Below the pieces are notes generated by a model that made no database searches, had not been told where the DNA came from, and saw only the letters and a list, made by a program, of their open reading frames with translations. From the NCBI RefSeq assembly GCF_014645735.1, contig NZ_BMMH01000003.1:434001-498000 (forward strand): 64,000 nt of DNA. Reading direction: 5' to 3'. The DNA is from Nocardia jinanensis (lineage in GTDB: Bacteria; Actinomycetota; Actinomycetes; Mycobacteriales; Mycobacteriaceae). A program made the position numbers and the translations under genes. Positions 33,280 to 42,254 of the stretch are shown in pieces (within the stretch, counting starts at the first letter, position 1; the number at the start of each line of letters is the position of its first letter).

Positions 33280-33975
33280 TCACTGCCCGGCGGTGTAGTT
33301 GAAATCCGCCGAGAAATGCGTGAGCTGATACCAGAGCAGCGCCGCGGTCTCCCGGGCGATCCCGTGGGCCTGCGATTCCCGGGTGTACACGGCGGGGCCG
33401 GTGCGGGTGGGCGCGGTCCAGGCGTCGAGTCCGGCGTCGCGGGCCATGGTGCGAGTGCGCAGCGAATGCCACGGATCGCTGACCAGTACCGCCGATTCGA
33501 GTTCGCGTCCGTGCATCGCGTCGGCCACGGCCTCGATACTGCGCAGGGTGTCGGAGCCGGTCTCCACCGCGAGAATGGCGTCCTCCGGGACGCCCGCTTC
33601 CATCAGGTACATCTTCCCCGAGGCGGCCTCGGTGTAGAGGTCGCCTTCCTGTTTTCCGCCGACCGTGACGACCAGATCCGACACTCCCTGCTCGTACAGG
33701 CTGGCCGCCTGATAGAGACGCGCCTCGAACACCGACGACGGGGTCCCGGAATACTGCGCCGCGCCCAGGACCACGATCGCGTCTGCCCTGGTGTAATCCT
33801 CGATCCGGGCCACCTGCCACACCCGCACGGCGGTACCGCACACCAGGATCATCCCCACCACGAGGGCTCCACCGATCAGCCGTCCGCCCCAGCGCAGGAT
33901 TCCGGCGCCGATTCCGCGCGCAGCACCGGAATCGGCACGCGAGTCCGGTCGTGTACGCACTGGCGTCCAAGTCAC
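33280..33975 (-). CDS. YdcF/SanA-like DUF218 membrane-anchored protein
   Basis: This 231-residue protein has one N-terminal transmembrane helix ([18 protein letters not shown], near residue 45) and a DUF218 domain outside the membrane. Domain signatures are [25 protein letters not shown] and [20 protein letters not shown]. Relatives include SanA, YdcF and ElyC, linked to envelope integrity, but the chemistry is unknown. It lies 65 bases upstream of dgt on the same strand and may start the dgt-dnaG operon. Confidence 0.85.
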   Translation of the reverse strand: MTWTPVRTRPDSRADSGAARGIGAGILRWGGRLIGGALVVGMILVCGTAVRVWQVARIEDYTRADAIVVLGAAQYSGTPSSVFEARLYQAASLYEQGVSDLVVTVGGKQEGDLYTEAASGKMYLMEAGVPEDAILAVETGSDTLRSIEAVADAMHGRELESAVLVSDPWHSLRTRTMARDAGLDAWTAPTRTGPAVYTRESQAHGIARETAALLWYQLTHFSADFNYTAGQ

Positions 33976-34277
33976 GACACAAGTCTGCCAGGCAGGTTCC
34001 GGGCCGCGAACACCGCGCGATCACACCCCTCCGGTTCGCCACGGCGCGACGGGAAATCGTCTCCGCTGGTCAGCGGCTCGTAGATCGGCAGACGGCAGCA
34101 CAGAGCGGGCGAACCGGACGGTGCGGGGAGGCGCGCATCGATTCGACGGGCGCACCTCGAGCCCCGAATCGTTATCAGCGGGACTCCGCAGCGCGAACGA
34201 AACCGCCCCCGCGGTCATCCGGACGCGCGCAACGACTCTGCCACGGGCCGGAAACCGTAGTCGAGCATCTCCTCGTC
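33976..34277. other. Divergent intergenic region
   Basis: About 300 bases lie between the DUF218 gene and the MarR gene. The plus-strand frame is open throughout but its translation there is Arg/Pro-rich. No clear operator is seen. Confidence 0.4.
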
Positions 34278-34808
34278 GTGGACGACACTCATGACAGCCT
34301 GAGCGCGCAGATCGGTGGCCGGCGCTATCTCGCGCACCGCTCCAACCGCGCCCTGCGGCGATATCAACTGGCACTACGCCACCTCGGCGTAGTGTCGTGC
34401 CTCGCCGCGGGCGGCCCGCTCGACCAGCGCGCCCTGATCACCCGGCTCCAGGTGGACAAATCGTCGATGGTGTACATCGTCGACGAGCTGGAACGACAGG
34501 GTCCGGCCGAACGCCGCCGCGACGAACGCGACCGCCGCAGCTATGCGGTACGCCTCACCCCATGCGGCCTAGATCGGCTCGCCGCCGAGAAGGCCACCGA
34601 ACAGGCGATGACCGAACTACTCGCCCCGCTGCCGCCCCGCGACCGCGGGCAACTGAACGAACTGCCGACCCGCTTCACGGACACGCCGCCGACACGGAAT
34701 GAGCGCGGCACACCGACCGGACCCCGAAACCGCCGCGAGCGGGTGAATTTCGCGACAGGCCACCGCCCGACAGTGAATATCTCGTTGATCGGGTCCGAAC
34801 ACCGGTAG
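34278..34808 (+). CDS. MarR family transcriptional regulator
   Basis: The protein has about 176 residues with a MarR winged helix: LDQRALITRLQVDKSSMVYI, then VDELERQGPAERRRDERDRR and SYAVRLTPCGL. The expected C-terminal dimer helices (a QLNELLxRL pattern) begin as RGQLNELPTRF. The sequence then turns into an unstructured 45-residue tail rich in Thr, Pro and Arg, so a late frameshift or loss of the normal end is possible. GTG 34278 has no good ribosome site, and the start is uncertain. It is not clearly linked to a target gene. Confidence 0.7.
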   Translation: MDDTHDSLSAQIGGRRYLAHRSNRALRRYQLALRHLGVVSCLAAGGPLDQRALITRLQVDKSSMVYIVDELERQGPAERRRDERDRRSYAVRLTPCGLDRLAAEKATEQAMTELLAPLPPRDRGQLNELPTRFTDTPPTRNERGTPTGPRNRRERVNFATGHRPTVNISLIGSEHR

Positions 34809-35007
34809 ATTCGACTTCCGGAACGGGCGCGGATGTGCTTGGCTATCCCTCGGCGAGAACTGCTGCGTCCCCGATCGACCCATCGGTGACCACGGACTCG
34901 CACCCACACGTCACACCACAGAGGCGTGGCTGCCCGTCGACTGTTTTGGGAATCCTGGGAACAGGTGAACGGCCGGTGGCCGTCTCGGTGAGCACATGGA
35001 GTACACG

Positions 35008-35910
35008 ATGTTTTCTGGATGGAAGAGCGCCACCGCCGGTATGGCGGTAACCCTCGCGGCGGTCCTCGCCCCCGCGGTGGCGACGAACGCCCACGCGGCG
35101 CCCGAGGGCTGCCCGAACCTGTATGTGGTCGCCATCCCCGGCACCTGGGAGACGTCGAAAGCCGAGCCGGGCAGGGGAATGCTCGCCTTGGCCGCCGACG
35201 GACTGCCGGGCAACTCCCAAACCGACTACGTCGCCTACACCGCGACCGCCTTCCCCTGGGAGGGAGAGGTCTACGGTCGGTCCAAGAACGAGGCGGTCGC
35301 CGGCGCCCGCGGACTCATCGCCGATGTGGCGCGCCGCTGCGGCAACACCCGGTTCGCCCTTCTCGGCTACAGCCAGGGCGCCGATGCCGCCGGTGACCTC
35401 GCGGTCGAGATCGGTACCGGCCTCGGTGTGGTTCCCGCCGACCGGGTGGGCCTGGTCGGCCTGATCGCCGACCCCCGCCGCTCCCCCCTCGACAACCTCG
35501 TCGGCCCACCGGTTCCCGGCGCCGGAGCGGGCGGCACCCGCCTGACCGGTTTCGGCTGGCTGAGCAACCGCACCTACACCTTCTGCGCGGTCGGCGACCT
35601 GTACTGCTCGACTCCCGACGGCGATTTCGCGGCCCGGATCGCCGGATTCTTCGCCCAGGTCTCCAACGCCGATCCCACCCAGCTCGGCAACTACCAGACC
35701 CTCGGTATGCAGCTGCTCAACGACGCCCTGGCCGCGGGCGGGCTCGGCCTGCTGCACGACCAGCTCAACGGCAGCGCCTACGAGGAACGCAAGAAGCAGG
35801 TCGACGACTTCGTCAAATCCGGTATCCACCAGAGCTACCCGCACTACCAGGTGGCCGGCGGCGCCACCGCCCTGAGCTGGCTGCGTCGGAAACTCACCGA
35901 GTTGTCCTGA
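35008..35910 (+). CDS. Secreted cutinase-family serine esterase
   Basis: This 300-residue protein has a signal peptide (to about residue 31, ending TNAHA). The alpha/beta-hydrolase of the cutinase/PE-PPE type follows. The nucleophile Ser lies in FALLGYSQGADAAGD, the Asp is in FCAVGDLYCSTPDGD (the GDxxC motif with the disulfide Cys), and the His is in HQSYPHYQ. Members cut esters of cutin-like polymers, lipids or mycolates at the cell surface. ATG 35008 has GGAG six to seven bases upstream, so it is preferred to ATG 34996. No neighbour indicates the substrate. Confidence 0.88.
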   Translation: MFSGWKSATAGMAVTLAAVLAPAVATNAHAAPEGCPNLYVVAIPGTWETSKAEPGRGMLALAADGLPGNSQTDYVAYTATAFPWEGEVYGRSKNEAVAGARGLIADVARRCGNTRFALLGYSQGADAAGDLAVEIGTGLGVVPADRVGLVGLIADPRRSPLDNLVGPPVPGAGAGGTRLTGFGWLSNRTYTFCAVGDLYCSTPDGDFAARIAGFFAQVSNADPTQLGNYQTLGMQLLNDALAAGGLGLLHDQLNGSAYEERKKQVDDFVKSGIHQSYPHYQVAGGATALSWLRRKLTELS

Positions 35911-36074
35911 ATCACCCCGCCTCCGGCACCGTTGCCACGGCCGCCGGGCGCGGTGACACACCGAATCCCCGATCACCGTCCGAGTGAGCATTCCGCCCGG
36001 TCGGTGGCGGGTTCGGATCATGGTGCCGGCCACAGCATGCGCGCGAGCCGAGAAGAACCGGGGCTCGCCACAGT

Positions 36075-36962
36075 TCACACCACGCCGTACTTCTCATCAC
36101 CGGGAGCATCGAAGCGGATCATTCCCACGAGCGCGTCTTTCAACTCCAGTCCGGGTCCAGGCTTCTTGGCGTGCATGAACATATTCTTGCCGTCGGGGTC
36201 GGCCGACATTTCTTCCTTGGTCGGCGTTCTCAGCTTGTCGCCGTCGTAGATGAACAAGACGCCGGGATCTCGATGTCCCGCCATGATGTCTTCGACAACA
36301 CTGCCCCCGATATGCGTCCAGGGGCCATTCGGATCCGCTCCTCCGTGCACACGTGCGTCTTCCACGAGCTTCGGAACTGCGAGATCCCGATCCGCCGAGA
36401 CCCATCGGAATTCCAGGTCCAATTCCTCCAGTTTTCCACCTTGCTGCGCCTGCATATTGTCCAGGAGTCCGATGAGCCTTTTCTCGGAGGCCGAAAACTC
36501 TGTTCCGCGCATTTCGTCGAACGCCGCAAGATGCTTGACCTCACCGATCATGCAGGAAAGGGAAAGCTTATCGGCGAGGCTCGCAAAGCTGCCTCTGTCC
36601 TCTTGGCTGAGTCGCAATACGAAGTGTTCGACCCGACCGGGTGCCGGGGAGTCGCTGTGGGATCCGGTGATCGGCGACGGAGTTTCCTTTTCGAGGGGAG
36701 GCGATGCCTGTGCGGGGCGTGACGTGGGTGCTCCGCGGGAGTCCCCCGGTGACCGATCCGCCTCACGCGAACCGGCCGGGATCTGCTGCCTACCGCGTTC
36801 GGCGGCATGTCGATGCGTATCCGCCGCTCGGGTGGCACCACCCGAGACGCCGTCCACCTTGTCGTGAAGGTGGCCACCGGTCCGCCGGCTGAGCAGCTCC
36901 ACCAAGTCGTCCCGCAACCGCCGGCACAGCTCATTCGCGGTGCCGTCCGGGAAACCTCTCAC
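36075..36962 (-). CDS. Orphan uncharacterised protein, lower GC
   Basis: The 295-residue protein has a low-complexity N-terminal third (THRHAAERGRQQ, then Ser/Pro-rich), followed by a globular region. Features include EHFVLRLSQEDRGSFASLAD, TEFSASEKRLIGLLDNMQAQ, DPGVLFIYDGDKLRTPTKEE and ALVGMIRFDAPGDE. The base composition is clearly less GC-rich than the neighbours, with more AT-ending codons, so it was probably acquired. The modular layout resembles secreted or toxin-like proteins, but no catalytic motif is seen. The GTG at 36962 is the first possible start, and the frame before it is unclear. Confidence 0.5.
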   Translation of the reverse strand: MRGFPDGTANELCRRLRDDLVELLSRRTGGHLHDKVDGVSGGATRAADTHRHAAERGRQQIPAGSREADRSPGDSRGAPTSRPAQASPPLEKETPSPITGSHSDSPAPGRVEHFVLRLSQEDRGSFASLADKLSLSCMIGEVKHLAAFDEMRGTEFSASEKRLIGLLDNMQAQQGGKLEELDLEFRWVSADRDLAVPKLVEDARVHGGADPNGPWTHIGGSVVEDIMAGHRDPGVLFIYDGDKLRTPTKEEMSADPDGKNMFMHAKKPGPGLELKDALVGMIRFDAPGDEKYGVV

Positions 36963-37399
36963 CGCAGACCACCCCCGTCGACACGGCGGCGGAGTTCGAG
37001 CGCGGACCTCATGGCGTACCGGCGACGGCCGTCACAGCCGGGTGGCCGTGGCCGGTTCCGCTGCTGATACCGAACGTCACCACCGACCCGGCTTTCGATA
37101 TCTCCGATATCGGCGCGACCGCCCGATTTCGGCAGTATACGAACCCACCCCATCCGCTGACCTCCCCCGCGCTACCGTAGATAGCTCCCCGAGTCGTCCC
37201 TACGCCAAGGAGCATCGCGCCAGGATTTCTCAGAAGTTACCGCATCCGGTGTGCCGCCACGGTCGGTACGCCACCTACGGCACGGAGCGGTGCGCAGAAC
37301 CGCACGGGCCGCGGGTCGCGGATGCCTCGCCGGGATATCGCGGCGGCGATGGCTGTCGACCGGGCCGGTGCGACCGACCCGCCGCCGCCCGCGATGCGC
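36963..37399. other. Gene-free stretch upstream of the orphan protein
   Basis: About 440 bases hold overlapping short frames on both strands, including a 68-codon minus-strand frame at 37009-37215 without a convincing ribosome site. Lower GC continues from the orphan gene to about 37200. No RNA gene or repeat is seen. Confidence 0.4.
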
Positions 37400-38077
37400 T
37401 CACCAGCCCCGGCCCTTCCAATCCGCCAGCTGCGGCCGCTCGGCACCCAGGGTGGTGTCGTCCCCGTGTCCCGGGTACACGGCCGTATCGTCGCCGTAGC
37501 GGTCGAACAGCTTAGTGGTCACACCGTCTAGCAGGGTGGTGAAATCTCCCGGACGCCAGGTTTTTCCGATTCCTCCTGGAAACAAGCAATCTCCGGTGAA
37601 CAGGTGTGTCCGGCCGGCCCCGTCGGTGAGGGCGAGGGCGACCGATCCGGGAGTGTGCCCGACCAGGTGGATCACCTCGAGGGTCAGCTCGCCGACATCG
37701 ACCGCATCCCCCTCGGCCAGGGTGCGGTGCGGAGGTACCGGAAGCGGGTCGGCGTCCAGAGAATGCGCCGCGGTGGGCGCACCGGTGGCGGCGGTGACGG
37801 CTTCGAGCGCCTGCCAGTGGTCGCCGTGCTGATGAGTGGTGACGATCAGGCCGATCCCGCCGGTGGTCTCCTGCTCGATCAGCTCGATGATCCGGCCGGC
37901 TTCGTTGGCGGCGTCGATCAGCAGGGCGGCTCCGGTGGCGGCGCACTGGACGAGGTAGGTGTTGTTGTCCATCGGGCCGACCGACATCTTGGTCACCCGG
38001 GCACCCGGGATCTCGCGACGCTGGGCTGCAGAACCCGGTGAGACATGGCCGGTATAGGACGTGTCGATGGTGATCAC
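37400..38077 (-). CDS. Metallo-beta-lactamase fold hydrolase (glyoxalase II-like)
   Basis: This 225-residue protein has the MBL metal motifs. THQHGDHWQAL gives the H-x-H-x-DH ligands, VIHLVGHTPGSVALAL gives the next His, LFTGDCLFPGGIGK gives the bridging Asp, and VYPGHGDDTTLG gives the last His. The VGPMDNNTYLV and GDCLFPGG segments match glyoxalase II-like thioester hydrolases of mycobacteria. The GTG start at 38077 fits the family. It is divergent from a small secreted protein gene at 38246. The substrate is not known. Confidence 0.9.
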   Translation of the reverse strand: MITIDTSYTGHVSPGSAAQRREIPGARVTKMSVGPMDNNTYLVQCAATGAALLIDAANEAGRIIELIEQETTGGIGLIVTTHQHGDHWQALEAVTAATGAPTAAHSLDADPLPVPPHRTLAEGDAVDVGELTLEVIHLVGHTPGSVALALTDGAGRTHLFTGDCLFPGGIGKTWRPGDFTTLLDGVTTKLFDRYGDDTAVYPGHGDDTTLGAERPQLADWKGRGW

Positions 38078-38245
38078 ATCCCGATGCTAGCGAGACGGGC
38101 GAGAGATTCCCCGGAAGTCGCGTCCGGACGGTCCTCGGCCCGATGGTGCTCGCCTGGGCAGTGCGCGAGACAGTTCTCTGGGCGGTGGTTTGCGTTGATC
38201 ATGTCGGGGTATGGCGGCAGCGCCCAACGAGGAAAGGAGATACTC

Positions 38246-38515
38246 ATGCGCAAGACTGTCGCAGTTGCTCTATCGTCCCTCGTTCTGACCTTCGGCGGAG
38301 CGGGCGTAGTCGCGGCCGATCCGCTGGAACAGCCGCAGCCGGTGGTCGCGGTCGCACAGCACAATGTGGCCGACGAGCACGAACAAGAAAGCGACAAGAC
38401 CGGTCTCTGGGGTCTACTCGGCTTGCTCGGCCTGCTCGGTTTGGGCGGCCTGGCCAAGCGGAACAAGGACACGACGCGTTACGACAACACCACGACCCCG
38501 CGCCGGCCGACATAG
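38246..38515 (+). CDS. Small secreted/membrane protein with WGxxGLLGLL-type C-terminal anchor
   Basis: This is an 89-residue protein. An N-terminal signal peptide (RKTVAVALSSLVLTFGGAGV, ending AAD) is followed by a short acidic linker with HEQESDK. A C-terminal hydrophobic segment follows (LWGLLGLLGLLGLGGLA) and then basic KRNK. This arrangement is the WGxxGxxG-type C-terminal domain, in which a W-G start, Gly/Leu helix and positive end anchor the protein in the membrane. AAAGGAGA lies six bases before the ATG. The function is unknown. Confidence 0.75.
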   Translation: MRKTVAVALSSLVLTFGGAGVVAADPLEQPQPVVAVAQHNVADEHEQESDKTGLWGLLGLLGLLGLGGLAKRNKDTTRYDNTTTPRRPT

Positions 38516-38544
38516 CCCGAGCGGCAGGACCCGGCTCGAACGAT

Positions 38545-38597
38545 GACGCCGGCGCGAGGAGGCCGCCCCAGGACAGCTCGCACCTCGCGCCGGCGTC
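38545..38597. terminator. Bidirectional terminator hairpin before glyS end
   Basis: GACGCCGGCGCGAGG and CCTCGCGCCGGCGTC are perfectly complementary over 15 bases with a 23-base loop, between the convergent stops at 38515 and 38624. Confidence 0.75.
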
Positions 38598-38623
38598 CGA
38601 TCGGTATCAACGCGCCGATGCCT

Positions 38624-40024
38624 CTAGCAGCCGAGCAGCCGCTGCGCGAGATAACCCTCGACCTGATCCAGGGCGATCCGCTCCTGGGTCATGGTGTCGC
38701 GTTCGCGCACCGTGACCGCCTGGTCGTCGAGAGTGTCGAAATCGACCGTGATGCAGAACGGAGTGCCGATCTCGTCCTGGCGGCGATAGCGGCGGCCGAT
38801 GGCGCCGGCGTCGTCGAATTCGACGTTCCAGTTCCGGCGCAGCCGGGCGGCGAGGTCCTTGGCCTTCGGGGTGAGGTCGGCGTTGCGCGACAGCGGCAGC
38901 ACGGCTGCCTTGACCGGCGAGAGGCGGCGATCCAGGCGCAGCACCGTGCGGGTATCCACACCGCCCTTCGCGTTCGGGGCCTCGTCCTCGGCGTACGCGT
39001 CGACCAGGAACGCCATCAGCGAACGGGTCAGACCGGCGGCGGGCTCGATCACGTACGGAACGTAGCGTTCCTCGGTGGTCTGGTCGTAGTAGCTCAACTC
39101 CGCGCCGGAATGCTTGGCGTGCGTGGACAGATCGTAGTCGGTGCGGTTGGCGATACCTTCCAGCTCGCCCCATTCACCGCCCTGGAAACCGAAGCGGTAC
39201 TCGATATCGGTGGTACCGGCCGAATAGTGCGAGAGCTTCTCTTTCGGATGCTCGAAAAGACGCAGGTTCTCCGGGTCGATACCCAGGTCGGTGTACCAGG
39301 AGAAGCGGGTGTCGATCCAGTATTTGTGCCATTCGGCGTCCTCGCCGGGTTTGACGAAGAACTCCATCTCCATCTGCTCGAATTCGCGCGTGCGGAAGAT
39401 GAAGTTGCCGGGGGTGATCTCGTTACGGAAGCTCTTGCCGATCTGGGCGATACCGAACGGCGGCTTCTTGCGCGCGGTGGTCATCACGTTCGCGAAGTTC
39501 ACGAAAATGCCCTGGGCGGTCTCCGGGCGCAGATAGTGCAGGCCCTCTTCGTCGTCGACCGGGCCGAGGTAGGTCTTCAGCAGGCCGGAGAAGTTCTTGG
39601 GCTCGGTCCAGCTGCCGGGCTGACCGGTCTCCGGGTCGTTGATATCGGCGAGGCCATTGGCGGGCGGACGGCCGTGCTTGGCTTCGTAGGCCTCGAGCAG
39701 ATGGTCGGCCCGGTAACGCTTGTGGGTGTGCAGGGATTCGACGAGCGGATCGGAGAACGTCTCGACGTGGCCGGAGGCCACCCAGACCTGGCGCGGCAGG
39801 ATCACCGACGAATCGAGGCCGACCACATCCTCGCGGCTGGTGACCGTGGAGCGCCACCACTGCTTCTTGATGTTCTCCTTGAGCTCGACGCCCAGCGGAC
39901 CGTAGTCCCACGCCGATTTGGTACCGCCGTAGATCTCACCACACGGGTACACCAGACCCCGGCGCTTGGCGAGGTTGGCAACGGTGTCCACCTTCGACTT
40001 GGGTGCCACGCGAGAATTCTCCAT
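38624..40024 (-). CDS. glyS: Glycyl-tRNA synthetase (alpha2 type)
   Basis: This 466-residue protein is the single-chain class II glycyl-tRNA synthetase, which charges tRNA-Gly. The N-terminus has [20 protein letters not shown] and [15 protein letters not shown]. Class II motif 2 is [20 protein letters not shown], and motif 3 is in [20 protein letters not shown]. The C-terminal anticodon-binding domain ends LAQRLLGC. Start uncertainty: ATG 40024 is used here, but GTG 40009 has GGAG nine bases upstream and also fits the family. The order glyS-smtB-zur is as in mycobacteria. Confidence 0.95.
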   Translation of the reverse strand: MENSRVAPKSKVDTVANLAKRRGLVYPCGEIYGGTKSAWDYGPLGVELKENIKKQWWRSTVTSREDVVGLDSSVILPRQVWVASGHVETFSDPLVESLHTHKRYRADHLLEAYEAKHGRPPANGLADINDPETGQPGSWTEPKNFSGLLKTYLGPVDDEEGLHYLRPETAQGIFVNFANVMTTARKKPPFGIAQIGKSFRNEITPGNFIFRTREFEQMEMEFFVKPGEDAEWHKYWIDTRFSWYTDLGIDPENLRLFEHPKEKLSHYSAGTTDIEYRFGFQGGEWGELEGIANRTDYDLSTHAKHSGAELSYYDQTTEERYVPYVIEPAAGLTRSLMAFLVDAYAEDEAPNAKGGVDTRTVLRLDRRLSPVKAAVLPLSRNADLTPKAKDLAARLRRNWNVEFDDAGAIGRRYRRQDEIGTPFCITVDFDTLDDQAVTVRERDTMTQERIALDQVEGYLAQRLLGC

Positions 40025-40231
40025 CCACTACGAATCGCCAGTAGTTACGCCGCCCGGACCGGGCTACGTGATCGCGGTTGCCCACGGTAGCTACTCTGCC
40101 GTGCGCGGCTGATCGGGTACAGCCTAGTGGGTGCTCCCGGTGGATCCCATCGGCAGCCTGCGCGGGGCCCGGAGCAGACGCGCCGTTTCACCCGACGAAC
40201 CATAATTCGCGCTCGCATCGGCATGGGCATT

Positions 40232-40255
40232 TGACATGCATACCCATGCATATCA
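40232..40255. promoter_or_regulatory. SmtB-type operator
   Basis: TGACATGCAT (40232-40241) and ATGCATATCA (40246-40255) are inverted repeats with one mismatch and a four-base centre. The site lies 32 bases before the ArsR/SmtB start, where such metal-sensing repressors usually bind to control themselves and the zur gene. Confidence 0.7.
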
Positions 40256-40287
40256 AAATGGGACCGGTTTCCAATAAGGAGTGGACC

Positions 40288-40641
40288 ATGACAACGCACA
40301 CTGCCGCCGCCGGACAGCACAATCCCTATCGCTCCCCGGCACCGGTCCCGATACCCACCCGGACGGTACTGGAGAACGCCGGGGAACTGCTGCGCGCACT
40401 CGCGGCACCCGTTCGCATCGCCATCGTGCTACAACTGCGGGAGTCGCCGCGCTGTGTGCACGAGCTGGTGGACGCCCTCGGTGTTACACAACCCCTGGTC
40501 AGCCAGCATCTGCGGATTCTCAAATCGGCCGGGGTGGTACACGGTGAGCGTTCGGGCCGGGAGGTCCTCTACGAACTCGTCGACGACCATCTGGCACATA
40601 TCGTGGTCGACGCAGTAGCGCACGCCGAAGAAGAAGGGTAA
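40288..40641 (+). CDS. smtB: ArsR/SmtB family metal-sensing repressor
   Basis: This 117-residue winged-helix repressor contains LLRALAAPVRIAIVLQLRES, then HELVDALGVTQPLVSQHLRI (recognition helix) and LKSAGVVHGERSGREVLYEL. The C-terminal helix has DDHLAHIVVDAVAHAEEE, supplying the D-x-H ... H-x2-E ligands of the alpha5 zinc site. Thus zinc should release it from DNA. AAGGAG lies seven bases before the ATG. It is followed four bases later by zur, exactly as Rv2358-Rv2359 in M. tuberculosis, where this repressor controls zur. Confidence 0.92.
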   Translation: MTTHTAAAGQHNPYRSPAPVPIPTRTVLENAGELLRALAAPVRIAIVLQLRESPRCVHELVDALGVTQPLVSQHLRILKSAGVVHGERSGREVLYELVDDHLAHIVVDAVAHAEEEG

Positions 40642-40644
40642 TTC

Positions 40645-41088
40645 GTGTCCGAGAACCTGGTCACCGGCAAAGGGACCACCACACAGAGAGCAGTCGGTAT
40701 TCGCACCACGCGGCAACGCAACGCGATCGCCGCGCTACTGGAGGATATCGACAGGTTCCGGTCGGCTCAGGAGCTACACGACGAGCTACGCAGCCGCGGC
40801 GAGGGAATCGGACTCACCACCGTCTACCGAACACTGCAATCGCTCGCCGACGCCGGAATGGTCGACGTCCTGCGCACCGATAACGGCGAATCGGTCTACC
40901 GGCAATGCTCGACCGGCCATCACCACCACCTGGTGTGCCGCCACTGCGGCCGCACCGTCGAGGTCGCCGGGCCGACCGTGGAGGCGTGGGCGGCGAGCAC
41001 CGCCTCCAGCCACGGGTTCACCGAAGTCAGCCATACGCTGGAGATCTTCGGCACCTGCCACTCCTGCTCCGCGGTCGGACGGCGCTAG
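40645..41088 (+). CDS. zur: Zinc uptake regulator (Fur family)
   Basis: This 147-residue Fur-family repressor has the winged helix RTTRQRNAIAALLEDIDRFR and GIGLTTVYRTLQSLADAGMV. The metal region has GHHHHLVCRHCGRTVEVAGP, and CHSC at the end, giving the two CxxC pairs of the structural zinc site. With zinc bound it should repress zinc-uptake genes. It starts with a GTG four bases after smtB and is co-transcribed, so SmtB derepression at high zinc raises Zur. Confidence 0.93.
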   Translation: MSENLVTGKGTTTQRAVGIRTTRQRNAIAALLEDIDRFRSAQELHDELRSRGEGIGLTTVYRTLQSLADAGMVDVLRTDNGESVYRQCSTGHHHHLVCRHCGRTVEVAGPTVEAWAASTASSHGFTEVSHTLEIFGTCHSCSAVGRR

Positions 41089-41111
41089 CATTCCGAAAAG
41101 CTCCGAAAACC

Positions 41112-41150
41112 GGCGAAGGCCGCTACCACCGGGTGGTAGCGGCCTTCGCC
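41112..41150. terminator. Strong bidirectional terminator
   Basis: GGCGAAGGCCGCTACCACC pairs with GGTGGTAGCGGCCTTCGCC almost end to end, giving a stem of about 17 bp with a loop of about five bases. It separates the convergent zur and membrane-protein genes. Confidence 0.85.
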
Positions 41151-41165
41151 GTGCCGGGTTCCAGA

Positions 41166-42152
41166 TCAGGCAGTGACCGGCACCGGCTCCGAGGCCGGAC
41201 CAGTGGACAGAGCGGGCTCGGCGCGGTCGCGATCACGGATCGCACCGATTCCGAGCAGCACGACCGCGAACCCCGCCCATGCCAGCAGGATCAGGATCGG
41301 GCGCAGCGCCCCGGCCCCGTCGAAGAACGCGACCGATCGGAGCAGCGAGGCCGCTGCCCCCGGGGGCAGCAACTGGCCGATCGCGCCCCACGGCTGCGGC
41401 AGCAGTTCGGGAGCGGCGGTGGCGGCCGAGAACGGGTTACCGATGAGCAGCATGGTCAGGGCAGCGATACCGATTCCGGCGCGGCCGATCACCGTGGCCA
41501 GGCCGGTGACAGTACCCGCGACCGCGAACGAGACCAGTCCGGCCACCGCCGACAAGGTGAGGTAATCGCCGGGAACGATGGACAACCACCCCTGGGTGAC
41601 CAGCATGCTCAGCAGACCACCGGCGATACCGAAGACGAGGACGCCGAGGGCACGGCCACCGGCCGAGGGCACCAGGAGTGTCAGCAGTACACCGCCCGCG
41701 ATACCCGCCATGACGAGCGGGAGCGCCATGGCGCCGAATCCGGCCCCGCGCGGATCGTCGGGGTCGGCCGGGACCACATCCTCGACGGGTGCGGCCGGTG
41801 CACCGGACAGCTGCTGACCGATCTGGGTGAGCTGCTGAGCGACCGCTGGAGCCGCACCGGAAGCGACGAGCATCCGGGGCGCGCCGCCGCCGGTGACGAT
41901 CGCGCCGTAGACCTCACGCTCATTGATCGCTTCGCGAGCGGCCGTCTCGTCGGGCAGGACGGTCAGTTCGAATGCGCCCGGATTCTGGCCGCTGAGCCGG
42001 GCCTCGACCACCGCCGCCTGCGGACCTGCCACGGCGAGGGGCAGATCACGGGGCGCGATATTGGTCGCCGGCCATGCGAAGGCGACCAGCATCAGCGCTT
42101 GCAACAGGGCCGCGCCCACCCCGAGTGCCACGGCACGCTGGATGACGTTCAT
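41166..42152 (-). CDS. Polytopic membrane protein, YhgE/Pip or ABC-2 permease-like
   Basis: The protein has 328 residues. One N-terminal helix (GVGAALLQALMLVAFAWPA) is followed by an extracytoplasmic domain of about 120 residues, then five to six helices. The layout, with an NPFSAATAAPELLPQPWGAI motif between the late helices, is typical of the YhgE/Pip-like and DUF-type ABC-2 permeases found in actinobacteria. Those often export lipids or proteins, but the role here is unknown. GGGGAG lies seven to eight bases before ATG 42152. It is divergent from a TetR gene with a perfect operator between them. Confidence 0.8.
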   Translation of the reverse strand: MNVIQRAVALGVGAALLQALMLVAFAWPATNIAPRDLPLAVAGPQAAVVEARLSGQNPGAFELTVLPDETAAREAINEREVYGAIVTGGGAPRMLVASGAAPAVAQQLTQIGQQLSGAPAAPVEDVVPADPDDPRGAGFGAMALPLVMAGIAGGVLLTLLVPSAGGRALGVLVFGIAGGLLSMLVTQGWLSIVPGDYLTLSAVAGLVSFAVAGTVTGLATVIGRAGIGIAALTMLLIGNPFSAATAAPELLPQPWGAIGQLLPPGAAASLLRSVAFFDGAGALRPILILLAWAGFAVVLLGIGAIRDRDRAEPALSTGPASEPVPVTA

Positions 42153-42227
42153 GACGTTCTCCCCAGAAAATCGAAGGCTCGTTCTTTTTCTGCATTCACC
42201 GTCCCACCGGGCCCAGCGCTTGTCAAG

Positions 42228-42241
42228 AACGAACATTCGTT
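42228..42241. promoter_or_regulatory. TetR operator
   Basis: AACGAA, two central bases and TTCGTT form a perfect palindrome 13 bases before the TetR start at 42255 and about 75 bases from the divergent membrane-protein start. A similar half-site (TCGTTC) lies near 42179. Control of both genes is inferred. Confidence 0.65.
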
Positions 42242-42254
42242 TTATTTTGGAGAT

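Noticed and set aside
40025..40231. Possible T-box leader for glyS
   Set aside because: The characteristic T-box sequence and antiterminator are not present in this gap.
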